Notes: generated from the letters alone by a model not told the origin. A DNA stretch of 44,951 nt from a bacterium (GCA_030592575.1 JAUVIV010000007.1:1-44951), one strand, 5' to 3'. Counted from the first letter of the stretch, positions 6,291 through 15,702 are shown. A program made the numbers and translations.

Positions 6291-7199
6291 ATGGTTGAAC
6301 TACGAGAAATAACTAATAAAGAGTATCAATCCGACGAGGACTACGAGAGATGCACAGGGCTAAAACTCGCTTATAAAAGTATGTTTCAGTACTATGAGTA
6401 CAAAAAGGGATTAACCAAAGATACTCCTGCTCTTAGTTTCGGGAGATTGTATCATACAGTTTTAGAAGGGCAGGATAAATTCTCTTCTGAATTTGCTGTA
6501 ATAGATAAACTTGCAAGACCCGAACCGGACAAAACAATGGCTTCTAAAATGAATAAAGAGTGGTTGGAAGTAATCACATTAAGAGCAGAGGCAGACGGTA
6601 AGCAAGTTTGCACTATGGAAGACTACGAAAAGGCTGTAAAAATGAGAGATGTTCTGAATCTATTCGTAGCTAAAAACGAGTCGAATGAGAAATTTTCTGT
6701 ATTCAATAATATTGTTGAAACAGGAGTTTCGGAAATGAGCTTATTTTGTGACGATTATCTTGGCGTAAAAGTTAAGTGCAGATCAGATTTGACACTTCCT
6801 TATATGTTAGTGGACTATAAATCGGTAGCTGATGCTTCTCAACACAAAATAGAGCTTGAAATGCTAAAATGGGGATGGGATATTCAGGTAGCATTATATT
6901 CTGATTTGCATTGGATGTTCCAAAGTAAAACAAACGACATTCCTGAGAGTATTAGAATGCCATTTTACCTTACTTGTCAAGAAAAGAAAGAGCCATACGA
7001 TTTTAATTTTTACAATGCTTCGGATTTTTACTACACAGGTAAGGTAAGGTTATTGAAGGCTATTGCGAATATCAAAGCTGGGGCATCAAGGGGATATTGG
7101 GGGGATATTCCTAAAGGCGAACTTGGAGTAAAACTAAAAGTTCCTAAATGGGCTTATGAGAAACTTAACTTTGGAGGAGATATTGATGAAACTGAATAA
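6291..7199 (+). CDS. RecE/ExoVIII-like PD-(D/E)XK exonuclease
   Basis: 302 aa. Motifs of the DUF3799/ExoVIII family are visible: GRLYHT with H55, KCRSD with D166, VDYKS with D175 and K177, and the helix WGWDIQVALYSD with Q199 and Y203. These make up the PD-(D/E)XK active site (H-D-DxK-QxxxY). Such enzymes resect 5' ends of dsDNA to give 3' tails for annealing. No annealase was recognised, but SSB and an SMC/RecF-like ATPase are close by. It has its own promoter and SD (AGAGGTGAC). The end overlaps the next gene by 14 bp, implying coupled translation. Confidence 0.85.
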   Translation: MVELREITNKEYQSDEDYERCTGLKLAYKSMFQYYEYKKGLTKDTPALSFGRLYHTVLEGQDKFSSEFAVIDKLARPEPDKTMASKMNKEWLEVITLRAEADGKQVCTMEDYEKAVKMRDVLNLFVAKNESNEKFSVFNNIVETGVSEMSLFCDDYLGVKVKCRSDLTLPYMLVDYKSVADASQHKIELEMLKWGWDIQVALYSDLHWMFQSKTNDIPESIRMPFYLTCQEKKEPYDFNFYNASDFYYTGKVRLLKAIANIKAGASRGYWGDIPKGELGVKLKVPKWAYEKLNFGGDIDETE

Positions 7200-8769
7200 A
7201 TTGATATTAAATAATATAGGAATACACAAATTACTAAAAGTCGAATTTGGCGAGTTTACAACTATCTCCGGTTCAAACGCAGAAGGTAAGACTACGATAG
7301 AAAACGCTATTATAGAGTCTATTGAAGGTTCTGATGCTTTATTGTTGTCGAATGACGAGGAAACGGGCAGTATTGAGGTTTTGTACGACAATGAGATGTC
7401 AGTCAAGATACCTTACAGAAAAGGTGGAAAAGGAAGCCCTGAAATACGACAAGGTAGGATAAAAGTTAGCAAACCGAGAACCCAGCTCGAAGAGTGGCAT
7501 AATGACGCAAAGATCAGGGCTATTGATTTTTTCGATGGCAAAGGAGCTGGGAGAAAGAAGTATCAAACCAATACTGTATTATCCATATTGAGTGTTTCTC
7601 TTGGTGAAGACGAAATTCAATCCCTTACAGGCGGAGAACTTCCTTTAGATGATTTTTTTGCAGTAGATCATCCGTTAACTTACATTAAGAGGCTTGTGAA
7701 TGAAAAAGACGGATATTATTACAGAATGAGAGCTAAAAATAACGAAGGCGCGCAGACTGTAACTCATTCTAATAATACTCTTTATAAGAAAATTTCGGAT
7801 AAGTTAAATGATGCTAATATTGACCCTGTATTTTTTAACCCTGACGAATATAAAGATAAATCAGTAACAAGCATGATAACTGAACTTAACAATCGGCACA
7901 CCCAAAACTCAAAGCTGGGAACAGAACAAGAAATAATTGATAACTACGAAACCGAAATTCAAAATCTTAACGATCTCGAATCTATTGAAATTGATAAGAA
8001 AAACAAAGAATTCAATAACGATTGGGAATCGAATCGTAAAGATATGCAAGAGAGACTTGCTTCGATACCTATTGAAATAAAGAATTTTGAGCAACAGATT
8101 GAGCTTTTAAATGAAAAAATCAAGGGATTAAAAGATAAATCCAAAGAATTATCAAAAACTTTATCGGAAGAACAAGAGACTCAAAACGCAAAAGCATTGC
8201 AATTCATAACTCCGGTTAAAGAAAAATATGCAGAAAAAAGAGATGCTCTCAAAAAAGATGTTTTGTTAGCCGAAAAATTTATAAGCGAAAACCTAATTGT
8301 TGACACAGCAGATTTTGCTTCTCAAATAGACGCTGTTCAAGCTGTAAAAGAGGTTTTGCCCACTTATGACGCTTGGCTCGAAGGTGCAAAAGAGTATGAA
8401 AAAATGAAAGATAGAAGTGTCAGGTTGTCAGAGATTATAGACGGGTTAAGAGGATTGCCTTCAAAGATATTGAAAAGAGAGAAACTTCCTATTGAAAATT
8501 TAACAATGAATAATGATGGTAATTTTATGATTGTCAATTCAAGGAATATGACAGTAGCTTTAGATCAGCTTTCAGGATTTGAAAAAATTAAGCTCAGTAT
8601 AGATATTTCCGTAGCTCGACTTGGAAAGATAAGAGTCCTGATACTTCCTCAATGGGCAGAAATTGATCCTGCTAATAAAGTTAAGATAAAAAAATATCTT
8701 AAAGAAAAGGATGTTCAGGGTGTTGCTATTGAAGTTGGAACGGGGAATCTAAAAATAGAGAGAGATTGA
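7186..8769 (+). CDS. SMC/RecF-like AAA ATPase
   Basis: 527 aa from ATG 7186, chosen because TGGAGGAG lies just upstream. The N-terminus has the strand-loop of RecF/SbcC ATPases and a Walker A, GSNAEGKT (29-36). The middle (~255-400) is charged coiled coil. The C-terminal part has an ABC-signature-like LSGFEK (462-467) and a degenerate Walker B (IRVLILPQWAEID). It resembles a short SbcC/RecN-type protein. Paired with the upstream exonuclease (14-bp overlap) it could form an SbcCD-like or RecE-plus-ATPase processing complex, loading at DNA ends. The pairing is inferred from overlap. Confidence 0.8.
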   Translation: MKLNKLILNNIGIHKLLKVEFGEFTTISGSNAEGKTTIENAIIESIEGSDALLLSNDEETGSIEVLYDNEMSVKIPYRKGGKGSPEIRQGRIKVSKPRTQLEEWHNDAKIRAIDFFDGKGAGRKKYQTNTVLSILSVSLGEDEIQSLTGGELPLDDFFAVDHPLTYIKRLVNEKDGYYYRMRAKNNEGAQTVTHSNNTLYKKISDKLNDANIDPVFFNPDEYKDKSVTSMITELNNRHTQNSKLGTEQEIIDNYETEIQNLNDLESIEIDKKNKEFNNDWESNRKDMQERLASIPIEIKNFEQQIELLNEKIKGLKDKSKELSKTLSEEQETQNAKALQFITPVKEKYAEKRDALKKDVLLAEKFISENLIVDTADFASQIDAVQAVKEVLPTYDAWLEGAKEYEKMKDRSVRLSEIIDGLRGLPSKILKREKLPIENLTMNNDGNFMIVNSRNMTVALDQLSGFEKIKLSIDISVARLGKIRVLILPQWAEIDPANKVKIKKYLKEKDVQGVAIEVGTGNLKIERD

Positions 8770-8770
8770 T

Positions 8771-9343
8771 ATGTCTAATCGAAACGCTGTCTATACAACA
8801 CTTGGGGCAAGTAATCATGTAAAGGAAGATCGAGCAATGTTTGATTATTATGCCACAGATCCTCGTGCAGGAGAATTACTCTTAGAACAAGAGACTTTTG
8901 ATAACATATGGGAATGTGCGTGTGGAGAGGGGCATTTGGCTCAGAATTTTAGTGGATGTAAGGCAACCGATATAGTTGACAGGGGTTTTGGTGATGTTTT
9001 TGATTTTTTAAGTTCGGAAAATGGTTATTGGAATGGTGATATAATAACCAACCCTCCTTATAAGTATGCTTTAGAATTTATTCAAAAGGCTCTAAGCATA
9101 ATCCCTAAAGGCAAAAAAGTAGCAATGTTTTTAAAAGTACAGTTTCTTGAAACGGTAAAAAGGAAACTACTTTTTACAGAGTATCCTCCAAAGGTTATCT
9201 ATGTTTCAAGCAGTCGGATTCCCTGTGCTAAAAATGGAGATTTTAATGCTTTAAAAAAGAGTGGTGGAAGTGCTATCGCTTATGCGTGGTTTGTGTGGGT
9301 TAAAGGATATAGGGAAGACACCATTGTTAAATGGATAAATTAA
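8771..9343 (+). CDS. DNA N6-adenine methyltransferase-like protein
   Basis: 190 aa. The SAM-binding region is ECACGEGHLA (48-57, the FxGxG equivalent), followed by an acidic strand end (ATDIVDRG). The catalytic NPPY is at 94-97. The N-terminal DYYATDP segment is common in phage adenine methyltransferases. No target-recognition domain or partner endonuclease is seen, so it is an orphan enzyme. It may protect phage DNA from host restriction or mark it. It starts 1 bp after the ATPase stop. Confidence 0.85.
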   Translation: MSNRNAVYTTLGASNHVKEDRAMFDYYATDPRAGELLLEQETFDNIWECACGEGHLAQNFSGCKATDIVDRGFGDVFDFLSSENGYWNGDIITNPPYKYALEFIQKALSIIPKGKKVAMFLKVQFLETVKRKLLFTEYPPKVIYVSSSRIPCAKNGDFNALKKSGGSAIAYAWFVWVKGYREDTIVKWIN

Positions 9344-9358
9344 AAATAAGGAGTAAAA

Positions 9359-9919
9359 ATGGAAGAGGAAAATTTGTGCGAAAAGTGTTTTAATAAACAT
9401 AGTTTCCCTTGGTGTCAACCTGCTTATTCGGAAAATATTTTGTCGGATAATGTTGTTACCTGTATAAATTTTGACGAAGATCCACTTATTACAAAGGAGA
9501 AAGCGATGAAAGACAAACTACTAAGAGCTAAAATTATGAATCTTGTCACATGGATGTTGTCAAAAAAAGATGTGAATATTGTTGATTTTAAAGAAACTGA
9601 AAATTCTATTCAGGTAATTTTTGAGAAAAAAGAAAATGTTTCTGATTGGGAAGTCGAAATAGAAAATTTAGAAAAACTCGCAAAAGAAACCGAAGAACCT
9701 GAAATTTACGAAGAAGAAAAAGAAGAAGAAAAAAAACGCATCGCCAGAGAAAACGAACCGCTTGGTTTTTTCGACATTGCTTTTGATGACGAAGATTATG
9801 TTGACGGTGATCCCGATGATTATTTCAGCAAAAGTATAAATTTTATATCTTTAAATCGGTCTGCTGTCAAAACAATTATAAGACAGGTTAAAAAACAAAT
9901 TAAGGAGTATAACAGATGA
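9359..9919 (+). CDS. Hypothetical acidic protein (186 aa)
   Basis: Not recognised. Residues 1-40 have Cys and His (CEKCFNKHSFPWC...C) that may bind zinc. The centre is strongly acidic (EEKEEEKKR), and the end is basic and helical. The SD AAGGAG precedes the ATG at 9359. An internal in-frame ATG at 9506 also has a strong SD (AAAGGAG), so a second 137-aa product lacking the Cys region may be made. The gene overlaps the next by 4 bp. Confidence 0.65.
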   Translation: MEEENLCEKCFNKHSFPWCQPAYSENILSDNVVTCINFDEDPLITKEKAMKDKLLRAKIMNLVTWMLSKKDVNIVDFKETENSIQVIFEKKENVSDWEVEIENLEKLAKETEEPEIYEEEKEEEKKRIARENEPLGFFDIAFDDEDYVDGDPDDYFSKSINFISLNRSAVKTIIRQVKKQIKEYNR

Positions 9920-11520
9920 ATATAGTTGAGATAAAAGATGTCAATACAAGACTTGCTGAAATCGGAAGAATTAAAATTGGCAAAAAAGGAGCAAAACCAA
10001 CAGTTTCTCGAAGTGGAAATGCCTTTGTTCCTCCTGTCAAGTTAGATCACTTTCTTGTCACTACAAATGAGAGAGGAGATGACGGGAATTATATTGCAGA
10101 TAGAGACATTATGGAAAAGCTCGGAGATCACCCTGTTGAAATTCCCGTAGTGTTATTGTATGATGATATTGTCTTGAACTTTCAAAGACGATACGCTATG
10201 TATAAGGGGCAAACCTGTATCATGGAAGGAGACGGCGAGAAATGGTTATGGAGACAACCTGATGGGTCGTGGAAGGAAGGAGAAGAACCTGTAAAACAGC
10301 GTGATCCAAAATACACGGGAACTGATAAGTGTAAAATAAACGGAACTCTATCGGTAGTAATTAGGTGTGCAAATGTTGTTGGCGGAGTTTGGAAATTCAG
10401 GACAACAGGAAAGTACTCTACGGGAGCAATTTTTTCGAGTCTCGAACTCATATCAACACTAACTTCGGGACACCTTGCGGGTATTCCGTTAATGCTAACA
10501 TTTTCGTCTAAAACCGCAATCAATCCGGTTACAGGTAAGAATGTTAAGGTCAATGTGGTAAACATCGTTTTTAAAGGGAATCCCGAAATGCTGAGAGAGA
10601 GGTGGCTTACGGTATTGCAAGCCGATCAAATGTATTATCAGAAAATGAATCAAATCGAGAATAAAGTCAGAGGATACTTGAATAACGCTATACATCCATT
10701 TGACGAAGATCCTGTTGAAATAATCGAAGAGTTTTATCCCGAAGAAGCAGAGAGGCAGGTACAGGAAGAGTCAGGACTTAAAAGCATAATGGAAAATGTG
10801 GCAAAAGGAAATCCCAATGTGATACCAAAAGAAGAAATTGAAATCATTGAAACAAAGGATGATTTAGTAACCGATGGTGAAATCAAGGCAAATCTTGAAG
10901 AACCAGCAAAAGAACCAACAGGAGAATCGGCAGAAGAAACAATAACTATCGAGTTTTCCAATTTAGGAGAGTTGAGAGAACACGCAAAAGCATCCATGAT
11001 AGAAGATTACAATAAAAAGGGAGTCAAGACAATAGTCGGCGAATTGGCTTTAGTTGGCATTACGGCGATAAGAATAAAAACAAAAAAAGCAGAACCCATA
11101 AAAGAGTCCGCTTCTGAACCTACAAAGGAGATCGTAGAGGGGCAAGTAGAAAAACCTGTCTCAACAGGAGTTGTCGAAGAATCAAAAGCATACGAAACAA
11201 CGCTACCACCGAAAGCTCAACTTAAAGTCATCTTGGTTGAACATGGGTTGAATAGTGAGGATTTGAGACACTCCTTTTATAAGCAATTTCCAATGCAAGC
11301 AGAAGACTATCTTGCGGACAGAAATAAACTTTTTAACAACATCGACCTGTTTAAAAAGAAAATCATGCTGACTCTAAGCAGTCACATTCCAGCCACTATT
11401 GATAGCAAAAAAATAAGTCAAAAAGAAAAGGAAGCTATTAGAGAAAAGTATGAAAAACTTGACAAAAAGAGTTTCGATGGTATTATTAAATTTTATGTTG
11501 AACTCAAAAAGGAAAGATGA
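9916..11520 (+). CDS. Gp3-like protein (RDF-like family) with a HeH-like domain
   Basis: 534 aa. The N-terminal ~260 residues (GRIKIGKKG, KLDHFLVTT, GDHPVEIPVVLLYDD, then KGQTCIMEGDGEKW) resemble the phage gp3-like family, one member of which is annotated as a recombination directionality factor; most are of unknown role. Residues ~347-388 (ELREHAK, NKKGVKTIVGEL) fit a short helix-extended-loop-helix/Rho-N-like domain that recurs in the protein at 17737..18129. Repeated Glu/Pro/Lys linkers separate it from a helical C-terminus (~430-534). No integrase is present, so an excision role is doubtful; an ssDNA or replication accessory role is as likely. The SD AAGGAG is close to the ATG. The end overlaps the next gene by 4 bp. 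Confidence 0.65.
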   Translation: MNIVEIKDVNTRLAEIGRIKIGKKGAKPTVSRSGNAFVPPVKLDHFLVTTNERGDDGNYIADRDIMEKLGDHPVEIPVVLLYDDIVLNFQRRYAMYKGQTCIMEGDGEKWLWRQPDGSWKEGEEPVKQRDPKYTGTDKCKINGTLSVVIRCANVVGGVWKFRTTGKYSTGAIFSSLELISTLTSGHLAGIPLMLTFSSKTAINPVTGKNVKVNVVNIVFKGNPEMLRERWLTVLQADQMYYQKMNQIENKVRGYLNNAIHPFDEDPVEIIEEFYPEEAERQVQEESGLKSIMENVAKGNPNVIPKEEIEIIETKDDLVTDGEIKANLEEPAKEPTGESAEETITIEFSNLGELREHAKASMIEDYNKKGVKTIVGELALVGITAIRIKTKKAEPIKESASEPTKEIVEGQVEKPVSTGVVEESKAYETTLPPKAQLKVILVEHGLNSEDLRHSFYKQFPMQAEDYLADRNKLFNNIDLFKKKIMLTLSSHIPATIDSKKISQKEKEAIREKYEKLDKKSFDGIIKFYVELKKER

Positions 11521-11729
11521 TGCTTGAAGAATTAGATAAAAATAAAAGAAGTGAAATTATCAAGGCACTAAAAATAACTCGCATGGCTTTATCGCTTTGG
11601 ATTCAAGACGGGATTCCTTGGGGGAGGATATACGATGTTTCAAGAATAACAGGCTTATCTGAATCTTCTCTCTTAATAGATACATACACTAAGAGATATG
11701 GAAATAGAGGGCTAAAAATTAAGGGGTGA
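11517..11729 (+). CDS. Cro-like HTH protein (70 aa)
   Basis: A compact helix-turn-helix of the Cro/YdaS type: SEIIKALKITRMALSLWIQ resembles the first helices, and IPWGRIYDVSRITGLS the 'ip..r...ia.lTgls' tail seen in YdaS/Cro proteins. It probably binds DNA as a dimer and represses or switches phage promoters. It is the only small HTH regulator recognised in the window, so it is a candidate to bind the repeats at 381..470 and 41382..41433; that is inference. The start overlaps the upstream stop in ATGATG; a second ATG follows directly. Confidence 0.75.
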   Translation: MMLEELDKNKRSEIIKALKITRMALSLWIQDGIPWGRIYDVSRITGLSESSLLIDTYTKRYGNRGLKIKG

Positions 11730-11731
11730 TA

Positions 11732-13354
11732 ATGAAAAATATTCCCCTTAAACCCGATATTCCTGCCGACGATTCAGGAGAGAAAAAGTTCTATCAAAAG
11801 GATATTGTTACTCAGGATGCTGAGGGATATGCGATATATAAAAAGTTAATATTTGATATGAACTTAAATTCCGAATGTTTATATTGGGCTGATGGATTTA
11901 AAACTATTAGGGTTGATTACATAGATAATGAATTCAAAATAAGCAAAGCAACATACACTGAGAAAAGCCTGAAATCATTTGTTTCTATTGCTAATTGGAT
12001 TCCACTTATGAAATACTTGATAAGGCATAAAAAATTCATGTCGAAACCAAAAATTGTCGTTAAAGCGTATGTTACCAAAGAAAACCTATCGGAAGAAAAA
12101 GGATACTCGTCAAGAGGCGATCTTAGATTTCTTGATAAAAAAACATTTATAGAAAATGCCACTACTTCAAATGTTGAGTTTGACACAGATCGGGGAAGTA
12201 TTATTTGTTATACACCGTTAATTGCACCTGTTGATATAAGAAACGATTTGATCGAAGAGCTTCTAAGAATAATATACCCCGAAGAAAATGAGTACAAATC
12301 TATTGTAGATTTTTTGTCTTTATATTCATTTGAAGATCGGTGTGGATTAGCAAAGCCTACTTTCATCATGTATGGACACCAGCGAGGAACAGGAAAGAAT
12401 TTTATATTTGAAACTTTTATGGGTGCGATTTACGCTGGGCAAATATGTCCCTTACCACCAAACTACGATAAATTCACCGCCTATTTAGAAAAGAAATTTG
12501 TGTACATTGATGAAAATAACGAGGCTTCCCTTGATCCTATCCGACTTTATAATTTCGTAAAACGAATGTCCGGTCAGAAATTTAATATGGTAAACAGAAA
12601 AAGCGTAGAAGCCAAAATGATTCTCAACGGTACTTTTTTTGGTATTGCGAGTAACGAAAAAGCATTAAATATGAGAGATTTTATTTCTGACCCTTCTCAA
12701 AATCAATTTCTTGTCATCAACACTATTGGGGAAAAACACAGTGCGTTCAAAGCATTTAAGAAAAAAATTGCCTGTGCGGGTTATCACGGTCTTCAACATC
12801 TTGTAGATAGGTGTCTTGGTCATTTTGTTTTTTCTGTTTTATTTAAAAATTACGAAAGAATAAAAATTGAGAACAAAAGACTGAGTTTCAGATATGGTAT
12901 GAATGTTCCTATTTCAGAAGGGCTTATAAAACTAATGCAAATGTCAGTATCGACTTCGGATAAGGGGGCTATCAGTATGCTTGATAATTTAACTACAGGA
13001 AATAAAAAAGAATACGATTTAATTCCCGAATTAGGGTATCATTTTTTAGAATTTCAGAATAAAGAATCTGATAGAGCAAACGGATTCCTGTCTAATAAAT
13101 TGCTAAAATCATTATGCAAACAGGAAAGGATAGGAGAAACCGCTTTTTATTTATTCTTGGATAAATATGATTTAATTCGATCAAATAAATTCCGAAGATA
13201 TGTTTACGGTTGTAAACCGGTAGGCATCTTATTGGATTTTGGTCGTCTCATATATCTCTTTGAGAATAACGCATGGAGTGGAATAAAAGAAGGTTATGAC
13301 ACTGATACAGGATTTGAGCAGGAAGATATTTTTAGTGAATTAGTGGAGGATTAA
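11732..13354 (+). CDS. SF3-type replicative helicase (primase-helicase C-terminal-like)
   Basis: 540 aa from ATG 11732, five bases after AAGGGG. The ATPase core has Walker A GHQRGTGK (215-222), Walker B FVYIDE (256-261) and the sensor-1 strand FFGIASNE (303-309). This is the layout of SF3/D5-like helicases that form hexamers and unwind DNA 3'-5'. The N-terminal ~190 residues lack recognisable primase motifs, which fits a separate primase at 561. The C-terminal ~150 residues are a helical, probably winged-helix region. It probably opens the origin with the phage primase. Confidence 0.8.
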   Translation: MKNIPLKPDIPADDSGEKKFYQKDIVTQDAEGYAIYKKLIFDMNLNSECLYWADGFKTIRVDYIDNEFKISKATYTEKSLKSFVSIANWIPLMKYLIRHKKFMSKPKIVVKAYVTKENLSEEKGYSSRGDLRFLDKKTFIENATTSNVEFDTDRGSIICYTPLIAPVDIRNDLIEELLRIIYPEENEYKSIVDFLSLYSFEDRCGLAKPTFIMYGHQRGTGKNFIFETFMGAIYAGQICPLPPNYDKFTAYLEKKFVYIDENNEASLDPIRLYNFVKRMSGQKFNMVNRKSVEAKMILNGTFFGIASNEKALNMRDFISDPSQNQFLVINTIGEKHSAFKAFKKKIACAGYHGLQHLVDRCLGHFVFSVLFKNYERIKIENKRLSFRYGMNVPISEGLIKLMQMSVSTSDKGAISMLDNLTTGNKKEYDLIPELGYHFLEFQNKESDRANGFLSNKLLKSLCKQERIGETAFYLFLDKYDLIRSNKFRRYVYGCKPVGILLDFGRLIYLFENNAWSGIKEGYDTDTGFEQEDIFSELVED

Positions 13355-13362
13355 GGAAGTAA

Positions 13363-13461
13363 ATGTATGAAGAAGGTGTAATATACCAAGCTGTGAAACT
13401 CAGTAAAAACTATGTGGTAAGTCGCTTCATAAATATTACAACATTTGTTTCCTTATGTTAA
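13363..13461 (+). CDS. Possible 32-aa small protein
   Basis: An ATG at 13363 has AAGGAAG just upstream, and the frame reaches TAA at 13459..13461. The product begins MYEEGVIYQAVKL and ends in a hydrophobic stretch (FINITTFVSLC). The stop overlaps the start of the next short gene (ATG at 13455). The strong SD is the main support; no homology is recognised. Confidence 0.45.
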   Translation: MYEEGVIYQAVKLSKNYVVSRFINITTFVSLC

Positions 13462-13658
13462 GGAATAAAACTTACGGTATGAATAATGTTAATGAAATCA
13501 AATTAGAAATATCAAAAGCCGTATCTGTGATATATGTAAAAGATTTATTCGATCTACCAACTGACTATTCTAAAATCGAAAAAATATTTATGAAAGTTAA
13601 TTTACAATCTTATAACATACACGGGAAAAAGAAGATTAAAAACAGGAGTGTGAAATGA
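13455..13658 (+). CDS. Hypothetical protein (67 aa)
   Basis: Not recognised. The ATG at 13455 overlaps the stop of the preceding small frame and lacks its own SD. A later in-frame ATG at 13479 follows AAGGA at a long distance and is an alternative. The C-terminus is very basic (HGKKKIKNRSVK). It overlaps the next gene by 4 bp (ATGA), so it belongs to a coupled cluster. Confidence 0.5.
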   Translation: MLRNKTYGMNNVNEIKLEISKAVSVIYVKDLFDLPTDYSKIEKIFMKVNLQSYNIHGKKKIKNRSVK

Positions 13659-13903
13659 TTAGAATATTCGCAAATATATCAGTTATAATTACATCAGTAC
13701 TTATGACAACAATATTATGTGGTAGCATTTTTGATGCTTTTGAATACCTTTTTACCGCAGAATGCAATTCACTAATAAATACCCTATCTGTTGTCATTGT
13801 TTTTCTTTCAGCAATTGCGTGTCTTATTGGGGTTGTCTTCTCTATTGCGTTTTACAATATTTGTTTAAAAAGAATCAAAGAAATATGGAGAACAAGAAAA
13901 TGA
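13655..13903 (+). CDS. Small membrane protein with two TM segments (82 aa)
   Basis: Two hydrophobic segments (~5-25, IFANISVIITSVLMTTILCG, and ~44-70, SVVIVFLSAIACLIGVVFSI) are joined by a short loop, and a basic tail follows (KRIKEIWRTRK). The layout fits an inner-membrane hairpin. It overlaps the genes on both sides, and its last codons overlap the helicase start (ATGA). It could be a superinfection-exclusion or small holin-like protein, but nothing in the sequence decides this. Confidence 0.65.
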   Translation: MIRIFANISVIITSVLMTTILCGSIFDAFEYLFTAECNSLINTLSVVIVFLSAIACLIGVVFSIAFYNICLKRIKEIWRTRK

Positions 13904-15702
13904 AGCTAAGGAAATTTCAAACGGAAATATGCAATGAGGTATTTTTAGCAACGAGAAGTTCTAATAAACGAAAGATACTTTTAATGTCTCCTACAGGTTC
14001 AGGAAAGACCTTTATGGCTCAGGAGATGCTTAAAAAATGGCTCTTAAGAGGAAAACGATGTTTATACACTTGCCACCGGAGAAAGCTCGTAAATCAAACC
14101 TATAACCGCTTTATGTCCATGTCGCCATCCGTTATGATGGGAAGGGATAAGCGATTCAATGCTAATAGTATGCTTCAAATAGGCTCTCTTTACACGATTA
14201 AAAATAGAGAGTTTGAAGCTCCTGATGTTATCATTATGGATGAAGTTCATTATGGATATAAAACAAAGCTAATACAAGGCATTATGGAAAGATTCCCTAA
14301 TGCTATATTTCTCGGTATGAGTGCCACTCCGATTGATAACAAAGGTTTTTTATTAGAGGGTTTTAATCATTATATAGGAAAATATCAGACTCAGGATTTG
14401 GTAGAAATGCAGTGGTTAGTCCCCCCTATATATTATTGTCCGGTAAAAATAGATTTGTCAGGAGTTCAGCTCAATTATTCTAAAACAGACTATGATGAAA
14501 ACGAACTCGAAGGGATTGTTGTAGATTCCAAACTTATAAATACAGGTGTGGAAAACTACATAGAACACGGTGACGACCGGTCTTTTTTAGGATTTGCAGT
14601 AAACAAGAAACATGGAAAGTTAATCGCAAAAGCATTTAATGATGCAAGGATTCCTGTTGGATACATGGACTCAGACACACCTTCCCAAGAAAGACTTAAT
14701 ATGGACGAACAGTTTGTAGATGGCGTTATCAAGGGGATAATAAGCATAGAAATACTTACCACTGGAGCTGACTACCCTCATTGTTCCTGTATAGTCGATA
14801 TGTCCCCAACAAAAATATTGAGAAAATATCTTCAAAAAGGTGGGAGGGGGACTCGCCTTTTCGGGGATAGTTATAATGAAAGTATCTTCAATAATAAAAT
14901 TGATTTTATTTACATAGATGTAGCCGGTCAAGTAGAGGAGCACGGACTAATTGAAGCTCGGCGTGATTTTAAGTTTAAGCCTAAGTTTTCAGAAGTTTTA
15001 GATCAAAAGTTAAGTATAGATGGACTTGATAATCTTGAAAACAAGAAAGAACTTATAGCTACTATAAGCAAAGAAAGATATGTTATTTTAAAGAAAATCG
15101 GAAGATTATTAGATTTGTATAAAGATAAATTCTATCGTACTGAATCTGACCTTATGGACGATATTAAAAACTTTCTCGATAAAACCGATTTGTTTTGGTA
15201 TCGGCAAAATTCCGGTGTTGCTCAGTATGGATATGCACTTAAAGGTGAGTTGTATCAGTTTATGAGACAAATGAATCCAGCCTCGTCATCATATCTCGAT
15301 TTGACTAAATTCGTTGGATTCATAAATTCTATAAAACAAAGATTTGTTAGGTTTACTTCGGTGTCGGGACTTGCTGATGTTTCGGTGTTTTTTAGACTTG
15401 GAAGTGTCTTTATAGCCGTAGAGGCGAAATTACCAAGAGGAAAATTGACAAAACATCAAGCTAAGACATTTCCCGATATGGTATCAAGAGGAATTCTATT
15501 ATTCTTCGCAATGACAGTCATGGATGTTTTTGACGCAATGTGTCACTTAGAGCAAAATGTAATTTTGCAGGAAAATGGAGATATACTAATAAAAAAGGCT
15601 ATCTATGATTTACCTGATAGCCAAATTGAAAAATACAATAAATTTAAAATTCCACTTCCTAAACATCCCACAAATCATCAATCCATAAAAGAAACTTTTT
15701 GA
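13900..15702 (+). CDS. SF2 helicase fused to a VRR-NUC nuclease domain
   Basis: 600 aa from ATG 13900, which overlaps the upstream stop (ATGA) and has GGAG nine bases before it. Helicase motifs are SPTGSGKT (30-37), DEVH (114-117), SATP (141-144) and QKGGRGTR (312-319). Residues ~431-545 fit VRR-NUC: RQNSG, then RFVRF...GLADV with D493, VEAK with E508 and K510, and Q520 in LTKHQ. VRR-NUC proteins cut branched or flapped DNA; joining one to a DEAD/DEAH translocase suggests a fork or recombination-intermediate remodeller. It is the last rightward gene. Its 3' end overlaps the convergent esterase gene by 44 bp. Confidence 0.85.
   Translation: MKLRKFQTEICNEVFLATRSSNKRKILLMSPTGSGKTFMAQEMLKKWLLRGKRCLYTCHRRKLVNQTYNRFMSMSPSVMMGRDKRFNANSMLQIGSLYTIKNREFEAPDVIIMDEVHYGYKTKLIQGIMERFPNAIFLGMSATPIDNKGFLLEGFNHYIGKYQTQDLVEMQWLVPPIYYCPVKIDLSGVQLNYSKTDYDENELEGIVVDSKLINTGVENYIEHGDDRSFLGFAVNKKHGKLIAKAFNDARIPVGYMDSDTPSQERLNMDEQFVDGVIKGIISIEILTTGADYPHCSCIVDMSPTKILRKYLQKGGRGTRLFGDSYNESIFNNKIDFIYIDVAGQVEEHGLIEARRDFKFKPKFSEVLDQKLSIDGLDNLENKKELIATISKERYVILKKIGRLLDLYKDKFYRTESDLMDDIKNFLDKTDLFWYRQNSGVAQYGYALKGELYQFMRQMNPASSSYLDLTKFVGFINSIKQRFVRFTSVSGLADVSVFFRLGSVFIAVEAKLPRGKLTKHQAKTFPDMVSRGILLFFAMTVMDVFDAMCHLEQNVILQENGDILIKKAIYDLPDSQIEKYNKFKIPLPKHPTNHQSIKETF

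Noticed and set aside
10182-10565. Minus-strand 127-aa frame
   Set aside because: Shadow of the strongly supported gene at 9916..11520.
13762-13899. Upstream start of the helicase-nuclease
   Set aside because: The added Cys-rich residues are an out-of-frame reading of the membrane protein gene; the ATG at 13900 has an SD and an ATGA overlap.
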